Assembly (NCBI GenBank): GCA_021641325.1
Contig: JAJXPD010000054.1
Location: 3,721-12,016 of the forward strand
Reading direction: 5' to 3'
From: Opitutales bacterium
GTDB taxonomy: Bacteria > Verrucomicrobiota > Verrucomicrobiia > Opitutales > Intestinicryptomonadaceae
DNA length: 8,296 nucleotides
A program made the translations under genes and the position numbers. The stretch's first letter is position 1; each line of letters opens with the position of its first letter. Shown piece by piece: positions 1 to 4,901 of this stretch. The notes beneath the pieces were generated by a model. It saw only the letters and a list, made by a program, of their open reading frames with translations, ran no database searches and was not told where the DNA came from.

Positions 1-1389
1 GATTTTATTTAAAAGCATTGCGGCATATCCGCGCGACGTGATTGTTTTCGGGTCGAACTTCATCTTTGAAAGCACGGCCATTTGCTTTTGGGTAGGCTTT
101 TCGCGCTCCCAAGCAAATGTCGGCGAATAATCCTCCAACGCGTCGTCGTGAATCGAAAGCGCGTATTCGATGGGGTCGATTAGGCGCGACTTTTTGTTGA
201 CGTTGGCGTTGATTGCCGAAACAAGGCTCGCTTCGCGCTCCTGCCGAGCGGAGTCTTTCGCGTCGGTTTCAAGCTCTTCCAAGTCGAAAGTTCCGCCGAA
301 GTTGGCAATTTCGGTCATCTTGTCGGCGATTTCCCGCTTTTCGGCAATCAGGTGAGAGGCGTGGCAGAGGTCGTGTTGCGTCGTCTGCCAAAGAAAATCG
401 AGAATAAGAAGGTTGTCTTTGCCTTCGCAAATGCGCGTTCCGCGCCCGACAATCTGGGCGTAAAGAGAGCGTATTTTTGTAGGACGCAGACAGACAATGC
501 AGTCGATACTCGGCTCGTCGAAGCCTTCGGTTAGCAGCATCGAATTGCACAAAACGCTACATTCGCCGATATGCAGACGTTCGAGGATTTCGCGCCTGTC
601 GGGCGAAGTTCCGTCGATATGCTCGGCTTTGTGCCCGAGAGATTGCAGAATTTCGGTCATACGCTTCGACGTCGCAATGAGCGGCAAAATTATCAACGTC
701 TTGCGGTCTTTGGGAATGTGCTTTGCGATTTCCTCCAAATACGGGTCTATCGCAGAACCCAAGTCGTCGACTGAAAAGTCGCCCGCCGTGGTCTTTACGC
801 CGTCGAGCGAGATTTTAAGCGGAACTGTTTTTACAAGAATCTTCGAGAGATAATTTTCCTTTATCGCGTCCCTTATCGAATATTCAAAGGCGATGTCCTG
901 AAAATACGCGCCGAGATTGCGCTTGTCGCCACGATCGGGCGTCGCCGTAACTCCCAGAACGCGAGCGGAGGAAAAATACCCCAAGATATTCTGGTATGAA
1001 TCGCTCAAGGCGTGGTGGGCTTCGTCCACTATTATCGTATCGTAGTATCGCGGAGAAAACCTGCCAAGGCGCGGTTTGCGCATCAGCGTTTGAACCGAGG
1101 CGCAGGTGATGGGAGCAAGCGAATCAAGCGACGACTCGCCCGCTTTCTCAAACGCGCAGGGGAGATTTGTCGCGGCGTAGATTTTATCCCGCGCCTGCGT
1201 GAGCAATTCCTCGCGGTGGGCGAGCACAAGAATTTTCCCGTCGCCCTCGTTTAGCGCGCGTTCGGCAACTTTCGAGAAAACAACGGTTTTACCCGTGCCC
1301 GTCGGCAAAACGAGTAAGGTTTTGGAAAATTCGCGCCACGAATTGAAAACGGCGTCCACCGCCTTTTGTTGGTAAGGTCTAAGCTCCAT
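1..1389 (-). CDS. DEAD/DEAH-box superfamily 2 helicase, phage type (3' end outside window)
   Basis: ATP-driven DNA helicase or translocase, probably acting in replication or recombination of the element. I translated the minus strand from the ATG at 1389; the frame stays open for 463 codons to the window edge, so the C-terminus is missing. Visible motifs are a Q-motif-like start (LRPYQ, 3-7), Walker A PTGTGKT (29-35), AHRE (57-60, motif Ia), Walker B DEAH (122-125), TATP (148-151, motif III), a second RecA-like domain with a motif V-like EGFDEP (288-293), and motif VI QIVGRGTR (312-319). This order is that of the UvrB/RAD25-like SF2 helicases common in phage replication modules. A good ribosome site (AAGGAG, about 9 bases upstream) supports the start. 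The gene overlaps the end of the RuvC-like gene by 11 bases, so it is probably the next cistron of the same operon. The region past residue 340 is charged and I recognise no domain in it. Confidence 0.93.
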   Translation of the reverse strand, partial: MELRPYQQKAVDAVFNSWREFSKTLLVLPTGTGKTVVFSKVAERALNEGDGKILVLAHREELLTQARDKIYAATNLPCAFEKAGESSLDSLAPITCASVQTLMRKPRLGRFSPRYYDTIIVDEAHHALSDSYQNILGYFSSARVLGVTATPDRGDKRNLGAYFQDIAFEYSIRDAIKENYLSKILVKTVPLKISLDGVKTTAGDFSVDDLGSAIDPYLEEIAKHIPKDRKTLIILPLIATSKRMTEILQSLGHKAEHIDGTSPDRREILERLHIGECSVLCNSMLLTEGFDEPSIDCIVCLRPTKIRSLYAQIVGRGTRICEGKDNLLILDFLWQTTQHDLCHASHLIAEKREIADKMTEIANFGGTFDLEELETDAKDSARQEREASLVSAINANVNKKSRLIDPIEYALSIHDDALEDYSPTFAWEREKPTQKQMAVLSKMKFDPKTITSRGYAAMLLNKI

Positions 1390-1849
1390 GGCAGACGCTC
1401 CTTCCGTAGTCGGCTATGAGAATTGCGTCCGCCGTTTTAAGCGTAGGCTTTAACTGCGGATAGCGTTGGGTTGCGATTTCCTTCAACCTGCGCTTTCTTG
1501 CGGTATATTCGACGGCGCGTATGCCCGAAAGCCCCAGTTGCCACTTTTGGGGGCGCACCGTGCGGAACGGAATTTCCATTCCGACAAGAAGCCCCAAAAT
1601 AGAACCGTATGACTTGCCTAAGACAAACGAACGGCTTGCGGGCTGAGGTTTCCCGCCGATATAGCCCGTTACTTCCTCGACAAAACATTCGAGAATGTAG
1701 GCTTTCCCGTCGGCATATTTTTTCGCCGCCGCCAAAATGTCGCGAAGTTCCGTTATGTTGCCGACAGGGGCGGCAAAAGCCGCCTTGTCGGGATACAACA
1801 CACAAATTCCGCCGTTTACGCCCGAGTCTATCCCTGCTACAACTTTCAT
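1379..1849 (-). CDS. RuvC-like Holliday junction resolvase, phage type
   Basis: 156-residue RNase H-fold endonuclease expected to cut four-way and branched DNA. The N-terminus GIDSGVNGG carries the first catalytic Asp (D8); the next acidic residue is likely E54 (YILE). The central FVLGKSYGSILGLL followed by VRPQKW (98-103) is typical of phage RuvC-like proteins, and the C-terminal TADAILIADYGR supplies D141. At the position of the other C-terminal acidic residue of E. coli RuvC there is K138. The related phage proteins I recall also vary here, so this does not by itself suggest inactivity. The length is slightly below that of bacterial RuvC (about 170). An AGGAGG site lies 7-8 bases before the ATG, which overlaps the stop of the exonuclease-fold gene as ATGA, so the two are probably translationally coupled. 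I give no ruvC symbol because this is the phage branch, not the cellular gene. Confidence 0.88.
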   Translation of the reverse strand: MKVVAGIDSGVNGGICVLYPDKAAFAAPVGNITELRDILAAAKKYADGKAYILECFVEEVTGYIGGKPQPASRSFVLGKSYGSILGLLVGMEIPFRTVRPQKWQLGLSGIRAVEYTARKRRLKEIATQRYPQLKPTLKTADAILIADYGRSVCHGA

Positions 1850-2478
1850 TGGAAATCCTCCTCGGCTACAACGCCCATAATTTCGCCTATGCGGCGTATT
1901 GCCAAAATATCGCGCCTCATCGCGTCCAACGCGGCCTGTCGGCTAATACTCCACAAAGCCTCGAACGGAGTCTGAATTACTTCGTATTTTACCCCGAAGA
2001 ACTTTGTCAGATTGGCAAGCGTTGCGCGTTCCAATGTTCCGCAACCCCAAACCTGCAAAAGGTCTACGAAATTTCCGTTCAGGAATCTTCCTCGGAATAT
2101 ATTTGGTACTACGACGCGGTTTAGCCACGAACGCCTCACGAGAAACGGAATGTCGAATCCATTGCACCCGAAGCCGACAAAACGGCAGTCGCAGTGGTTT
2201 CGGTAGAAGTCCCAAAACTTTTGAAGAACCTGCGTTTCGTCCGTATTGTCTGCAAAGAATGCAACGTCTTTGCAAGGCTCTTGCAGGGCTATTGCAAGAA
2301 CCTTTCCTGACAAAGCCGAACCCGAAGCCTCCAAGAGCCATTCCTCCTGCTTTTTCGCCTTGTATGCCTGTATTTTCTCCGCGTCCTTGTAATTACTCGG
2401 AGCTGAAAATTCGGGCATAAGATGGAGGATTTCGTCTTTGGGAAGTCCCGCCGTTTCGATATTTAATACGATTTCCAT
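1846..2478 (-). CDS. DnaQ/PolB-exonuclease-fold protein (predicted 3'-5' exonuclease) with altered catalytic residues
   Basis: 210 residues with the layout of phage-encoded 3'-5' exonucleases related to the family B polymerase proofreading domain. Motif I lies in VLNIETAGLP (4-13), motif II in GFGCNGFDIPFL (102-113, acidic residue D109), then FVDLLQVW (137-144, D139), a helix rich in T/L/F (153-162), and motif III in MRRDILAIRR (187-196, D190). Family members normally read DxE in motif I; here it is N6-I-E8. The residue four before D190 is Ala where PolB-type exonucleases usually have Tyr. E8, D109 and D190 are kept. The protein may therefore be inactive, slow, or a nucleic-acid-binding relic. 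A GGGAGG site 6 bases upstream supports the ATG at 2478. The gene lies 12 bases after the DUF669-like gene and overlaps the resolvase gene by 4 bases. Confidence 0.8.
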   Translation of the reverse strand: MEIVLNIETAGLPKDEILHLMPEFSAPSNYKDAEKIQAYKAKKQEEWLLEASGSALSGKVLAIALQEPCKDVAFFADNTDETQVLQKFWDFYRNHCDCRFVGFGCNGFDIPFLVRRSWLNRVVVPNIFRGRFLNGNFVDLLQVWGCGTLERATLANLTKFFGVKYEVIQTPFEALWSISRQAALDAMRRDILAIRRIGEIMGVVAEEDFQ

Positions 2479-2490
2479 AGCGAGCCTCCC

Positions 2491-2928
2491 TTAGAAAATC
2501 TCCTCATCGTCTGCGGGCATATCTTCTGGTTCGAGATAGTCCTTGATGACGTTGCCTTCGTAGGTCTTGCCGTCTCTGCCTTCCCAGCTTTCAACGCCGA
2601 GTCGGGCTTTACCCGAACTGCCGTTTACCAAGTTCCACTTGGGAACGGAACGTTCGCCGTGTTTGCGAAGCCCGACGCAGGTGAAAAACTGGTTGATGCG
2701 CCATTCGCAACGGCGCAAAAGCACTAAGTTTTCGCGAAGTGTGGCTTCCTGTCCGTCTGCCGTGCGGCATTTCAGGGTGAGCTTTGCCATATTGTCGCCC
2801 TTGGCGGTCGTGGCACGCTCAAAGCCCACAACCGTAAAATCGACTACCGTATTTTCGGGAAGAAGCACAAATTCCTTTGCCTCCTGCGAGGTTTCGGAAT
2901 TCCAGTCAAAGCGGTCGGAAGTATTCAT
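2491..2928 (-). CDS. DUF669-like phage protein, putative single-stranded DNA-binding protein
   Basis: 145 residues matching the DUF669-type phage pattern: FDWNSETS near the N-terminus (8-15), LLPENTVVDFTVVGFE (22-37), an AKLTLKC strand (48-54), LRENLVL (64-70), EWRINQFF (74-81), and a GKTYEGNVIKDYLEPE strand near the end. Proteins of this type sit next to AAA_24/Sak4-like ATPases in many phages and are suspected SSB analogues. The C-terminus is acidic and ends in Phe (DMPADDEEIF), like the partner-binding tail of bacterial SSB (DDDIPF), which supports a single-strand-binding role by analogy. The ATG at 2928 shares one base with the ATPase stop (TAATG) and is preceded by AGGAGGG at about 8 bases, so coupled translation is likely. 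The function is inferred from pattern and context only. Confidence 0.75.
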   Translation of the reverse strand: MNTSDRFDWNSETSQEAKEFVLLPENTVVDFTVVGFERATTAKGDNMAKLTLKCRTADGQEATLRENLVLLRRCEWRINQFFTCVGLRKHGERSVPKWNLVNGSSGKARLGVESWEGRDGKTYEGNVIKDYLEPEDMPADDEEIF

Positions 2929-3932
2929 TATTTGTCCCTCCTTGCCGAAATGTAGGCTTCGACTTTATCCCAGTTTTTCTCCTCCGCCATCTTCGCAAGA
3001 ATTGCGCCGTCGAGGTCTTTGTATGTCTCGTTTTCTGCGACGAACTTTTTGCCTCTTGGATTGTCTCCGCGCAGATACGCGTTCAATTCGTCGGGCGAAA
3101 CCGAGGAAAATTCCATCGCAGTTTCAATCAGCGCGATGTCCGCTTTTTTGGGGTCGGTGATTTCGACATTGCCCCAAGTTTGCGATTCGTTCTCGTTTGA
3201 TATTTTTGAAGTTTTGGGAACTTTTGAGCCGAATACGTTTGCAACGCTTTCAAACGAAAGCGGAAGAACACCCGACAATCCCCAACGGTTTTTAGCGTCG
3301 CAAAACGCCGTATGTTCGGTATAGAGAACGCGCTCTTTGCCGCCGACAGCCTTGCCTTTGCCGTTTGCATTCGCCTGAATGAACGTGCGGTAGTTTACAA
3401 AGAGAAGTCCGTCCGCCCATTCCTTGACGAGTGGAGATACGGTTTTCGAGCACTTCAATTCGTAGTGGTCGTATGTGCCGTTTTCTTCGGGAAGTTCGAG
3501 CTTGCGGATTGTCGAATGCGCCAAGACAAGAACGTGCATTCCGCTGTTTTGAAGCTCGGTTAGCTTTGAAAGCATTGCGGCGAATTCCTCCGCGAGATAC
3601 GCGTAGCCTTTGCCGTATCCGAAGTCTTCGATGCCCGTTTTCTTGTATTTCTTGCACAAATACGCCGAGCACATACGCTCCGCCCAATCGGCGGTGTCCA
3701 TCACGAACGTTTCAAAGCCCTGAGGGTCTTTTGCGAGTTCGTCTATTGTTGTTAATATTTCCTCCCAAGAGGAAACTTCGGCTCGCTTAACGTCCAGCTG
3801 AGCCGTTCCTCCCTCCAAATCCATAAAAATGGGATTCGGAAATTTTGAGGCGAATGTGCTTTTGCCTACACCTTCGCAACCGTAAATTACGCCCTTTTGT
3901 GGGCGGGTGATTTTTCCTGAGCTGATTCGCAT
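2928..3932 (-). CDS. Sak4/AAA_24-like RecA-fold ATPase, putative phage recombinase
   Basis: From the ATG at 3932 the product is 334 residues. It begins MRISSGKITRPQKGVIYG and reaches Walker A GCEGVGKST at 18-26, then FMDLEGGT (36-43), Walker B ETFVMDT with D79 (74-80), and a VLVLAHS strand further on. This is the single-domain RecA/KaiC-like ATPase often annotated as AAA family ATPase or Sak4, a single-strand annealing or recombination protein in phages. About 110 residues follow the ATPase core and are not assigned. The same frame continues upstream to a TTG at 4016, but that start has no well-spaced ribosome site and its extra residues carry no family signal. The ATG at 3932 has GGGAG about 7-8 bases upstream and gives the usual N-terminus. 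It starts inside the 3' end of the HTH gene (46-base overlap) and shares its last base with the DUF669-like ATG. Confidence 0.87.
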   Translation of the reverse strand: MRISSGKITRPQKGVIYGCEGVGKSTFASKFPNPIFMDLEGGTAQLDVKRAEVSSWEEILTTIDELAKDPQGFETFVMDTADWAERMCSAYLCKKYKKTGIEDFGYGKGYAYLAEEFAAMLSKLTELQNSGMHVLVLAHSTIRKLELPEENGTYDHYELKCSKTVSPLVKEWADGLLFVNYRTFIQANANGKGKAVGGKERVLYTEHTAFCDAKNRWGLSGVLPLSFESVANVFGSKVPKTSKISNENESQTWGNVEITDPKKADIALIETAMEFSSVSPDELNAYLRGDNPRGKKFVAENETYKDLDGAILAKMAEEKNWDKVEAYISARRDK

Positions 3933-4351
3933 ATAGGATCTCCCAATCTGCGAACTCGTCTGTCGGACACTGCGGGACGGAGTTTCGGAGTCGATAAAAA
4001 CGGATTTTCCGCCCAAGAGGGCGCGGGCTTCGTTCTCCTTTTATGGAATTTAAGAAGCGTGTTTCCGTTTTCGTAGTCGAGAACCGAACTACGAACCACG
4101 GCAATGGGCGAACGCGGAAGCCCGTTAGGGCCTCTGAGCAGTTTCAGCTTGTGCGATTCGACGATGCGCCTAACGCACGTTTCCGAGCATTGCCAGCGTT
4201 TCGTCAAATCTCTGACCGAAAAAGCTTGTTTCGCGAATGTTTCTCCTATGCGCTCCGTCAAATCGACTATCAGGTCGTTTTGCGCCCTAATTACCTCTTC
4301 AAGGCGCAAAACCCGATTCGTCAATTCCGCAGAGTCGCGTATGGTTTCCAT
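3887..4351 (-). CDS. Excisionase/MerR-type helix-turn-helix DNA-binding protein
   Basis: 154 residues from the ATG at 4351. Residues 9-38 form a probable coiled coil (LTNRVLRLEEVIRAQNDLIV region). Residues 44-94 form a MerR/excisionase (HTH_17)-type domain: FSVRDLTKRWQCSETCVRRIVES, then a turn, an arginine-rich wing with IAVVRSSVLDYE at its end. The remaining 60 residues are basic and proline-rich with no known domain. Position as first gene of the leftward operon opposite the integrase fits an Xis/AlpA-like role: DNA bending at the attachment site, control of the divergent promoters, or both. Start choice is uncertain. An in-frame ATG at 4453 would add 34 basic residues, and neither ATG has a good ribosome site. 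I prefer 4351 because the added segment has no visible structure. The 3' end overlaps the ATPase gene by 46 bases. A purine-rich AAAAGGAG at about 4035-4042 inside this gene has no well-placed start after it. Confidence 0.72.
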   Translation of the reverse strand: METIRDSAELTNRVLRLEEVIRAQNDLIVDLTERIGETFAKQAFSVRDLTKRWQCSETCVRRIVESHKLKLLRGPNGLPRSPIAVVRSSVLDYENGNTLLKFHKRRTKPAPSWAENPFLSTPKLRPAVSDRRVRRLGDPICESAQEKSPAHKRA

Positions 4352-4456
4352 TGCTTTTCGTGTCCGATGCGTTTCTCCGAAGCGACGCGGTAGTTGATAT
4401 TTTGGGTGAAACGCCGAGTTCTTTGTTTTTTGTTGAACCCGTGTCGCACCCATTAC

Positions 4457-4489
4457 CTATGGACTGTCCATAGCAAACATTTGTCCATA
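4457..4489. promoter_or_regulatory. Palindromic operator candidate with a third half-site
   Basis: CTATGGACTGTCCATAG at 4457-4473 is a perfect inverted repeat with 8-base arms around a single central T. The 8-mer TGTCCATA inside it (4465-4472) recurs exactly at 4482-4489, 17 bases on, and TGTCCA appears again at 4564-4569. A dyad plus a spaced half-site is the usual form of a binding site for a dimeric regulator. It lies about 105 bases upstream of the preferred HTH start, or 4 bases upstream of the alternative one, so the leftward operon is the likely target. Which protein binds is unknown; the HTH protein is the nearest candidate. Confidence 0.5.
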
Positions 4490-4575
4490 CCCGAAAACCC
4501 TCTATTTTTGGGCGTGCTACGCGGTTGAAAAATGCCGTTTACAATGAAATCGGGCGTTTGAAGTGTCCACGGCAA

Positions 4576-4618
4576 AAAGAATGTGCCATTCGATAAAAAT
4601 TAGATATTAACATTCTTT
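4576..4618. repeat. 9-base inverted repeat with a competing inner arm
   Basis: AAAGAATGT (4576-4584) and ACATTCTTT (4610-4618) are exact reverse complements separated by 25 bases. Inside the interval a further CATTC (4587-4591) can pair with the same left arm (GAATG, 4579-4583), giving a shorter 5-base hairpin. The right arm partly overlaps a direct repeat of TATTAAC (4605-4611 and 4620-4626, 15 bases apart). This may be a protein-binding dyad or a cruciform/hairpin at an origin or promoter. Confidence 0.4.
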
Positions 4619-4631
4619 GTATTAACGTATT

Positions 4632-4706
4632 GGGGAAATATACAAAAAGGTCTTGCCAAGGCGGAATATTTTTTTGCTAATTTAAATCATTCAAGGGGAA
4701 ATATAC
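4632..4706. repeat. 12-base direct repeat GGGGAAATATAC, two copies 63 bases apart
   Basis: GGGGAAATATAC occurs exactly at 4632-4643 and 4695-4706. A shorter GGGGAAA follows at 4737-4743, 42 bases after the second copy. Both spacings are whole numbers of helical turns at 10.5 bases per turn (6 and 4), so a bound protein would meet the sites on one face of the helix. The second copy lies within the strong stem-loop at 4689-4723. Regulator sites or origin iterons are possible. Confidence 0.45.
4653..4681 (+). promoter_or_regulatory. Weak rightward promoter candidate
   Basis: TTGCCA (4653-4658) matches the -35 consensus at five of six bases. After a 17-base spacer GCTAAT (4676-4681) matches -10 at four of six. 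Transcription would start near 4688, at the foot of the first stem-loop of the structured leader. In AT-rich DNA such matches arise by chance, so the assignment rests mainly on position. Confidence 0.25.
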
Positions 4707-4805
4707 GTTTTTGCCCCTTGGATTATGTCGGCAATCGGGGAAACCCTTTGCCCACTCTGTCGGACAGTTTTTAGCCGATAAGAGCGTGTGCGCCGCGAGG
4801 CGCAA
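4677..4805 (-). CDS. Possible small leftward ORF with a consensus ribosome site
   Basis: Reading leftward, AAAAAGGAGGTG (about 4810-4821) is the best Shine-Dalgarno match in the region. A TTG at 4805 lies about 6 bases after it and opens 42 codons ending in TAG (4677-4679). The peptide is a mixed polar sequence (for example CPTEWAKGFPDC and GKNVYFPL) with no domain I recognise. The frame stays open for another 45 codons beyond the TAG, to a TAA at 4539-4541. Against it: the start is TTG, codons such as CCA, AGG and TTA are frequent, and the same bases are better explained as a plus-strand structured leader. Low confidence. Confidence 0.18.
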   Translation of the reverse strand: MRLAAHTLLSAKNCPTEWAKGFPDCRHNPRGKNVYFPLNDLN

Positions 4806-4823
4806 GGACCACCTCCTTTTTCG
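4689..4823 (+). ncRNA. Candidate structured RNA or structured 5' leader of the rightward pair
   Basis: Read as plus-strand RNA, this stretch forms several stems. A 10-pair stem (4689-4698 with 4714-4723, one G-U pair) has a 15-base loop. A 7-pair long-range stem (4726-4732 with 4774-4780, one G-U pair) encloses two short hairpins: GGG-AAA-CCC at 4738-4746 and CTGT-CGG-ACAG at 4757-4767. A 6-pair hairpin TGCGCC-GCGA-GGCGCA (4789-4804) has a GNRA tetraloop, and a terminator-like element follows. The G-U pairs and the GNRA loop favour the plus strand as the RNA strand. It may be a free small RNA ending near 4821 or a leader reading into the gene at 4902. I match it to no known RNA family. Stems were found by eye, without energy calculation or covariation. 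Confidence 0.35.
4804..4821 (+). terminator. Weak intrinsic terminator-like element, also an anti-Shine-Dalgarno sequence
   Basis: AAGGA-CCACC-TCCTT, followed at once by more T (five T in total, 4817-4821), is a short stem with a T tract. The stem is only 5 pairs and AT/GC mixed, so termination would be weak alone, though the GC-rich hairpin just before it (4789-4804) could help. The same bases read CACCTCCTTT, identical to the anti-Shine-Dalgarno end of 16S rRNA. Confidence 0.3.
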
Positions 4824-4895
4824 TTCCGAGGTATGTTTAGTTAAACGAAACCACAGCAGAAGAATTGTATCAAAAAATAACCCCTAAACGAAAGG
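4815..4895 (+). promoter_or_regulatory. Leader with mutually exclusive pairings around the first gene's ribosome site
   Basis: TAAACGAAA occurs twice (4842-4850 and 4885-4893). TTTCGTT at 4819-4825 is complementary to both copies. Pairing with the first copy makes a local hairpin. Pairing with the second continues, after a 2-base bulge, into CC (4815-4816) with GG (4894-4895) and so covers AAAGG (4891-4895), the ribosome site 6 bases before the ATG at 4902. The layout is what a translational switch would need. It is inferred from complementarity alone. Confidence 0.33.
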
Positions 4896-4901
4896 CTCTT
4901 A

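Larger units (their letters stand above)
4352..4901. promoter_or_regulatory. Divergent control region between the leftward operon and the rightward gene pair
   Basis: About 550 bases without a confident gene, or about 450 if the HTH protein starts at 4453. It must hold promoters for both directions. Contents from left to right: a 17-base palindrome with an extra half-site (4457-4489), a 9-base inverted repeat (4576-4618), a very AT-rich core around 4590-4690 with two direct-repeat pairs, a weak rightward promoter candidate (4653-4681), and a run of potential RNA stems (4689-4823) ending in a terminator-like element before the leader of the first rightward gene. The AT-rich core with repeats near replication genes could also be a replication origin; nothing visible decides this. 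Confidence 0.6.

Noticed and set aside
170..1254. Several plus-strand open frames of 60-118 codons in the left part of the window
   Set aside because: They lie opposite the helicase gene, whose minus-strand frame is open for 463 codons with all SF2 motifs; none of the plus-strand frames shows a domain.
1609..2420. Plus-strand frames of 171 and 138 codons
   Set aside because: Opposite the resolvase and exonuclease-fold genes, with arginine- and proline-rich translations typical of antisense shadow frames.
2567..3160. Plus-strand frame of 197 codons
   Set aside because: Covers the antisense of the DUF669-like and ATPase genes; low-complexity Ser/Arg-rich translation without domains.
4789..4823. 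A true fragment of a 16S rRNA gene
   Set aside because: Only the last 14 bases resemble 16S; the hairpin before them does not match helix 45 in sequence and no further upstream 16S sequence is present.
4454..4901. CRISPR array, tRNA or retron-type RNA
   Set aside because: Repeats are too few and irregular for CRISPR, no cloverleaf is visible, and there is no reverse transcriptase gene in the window.
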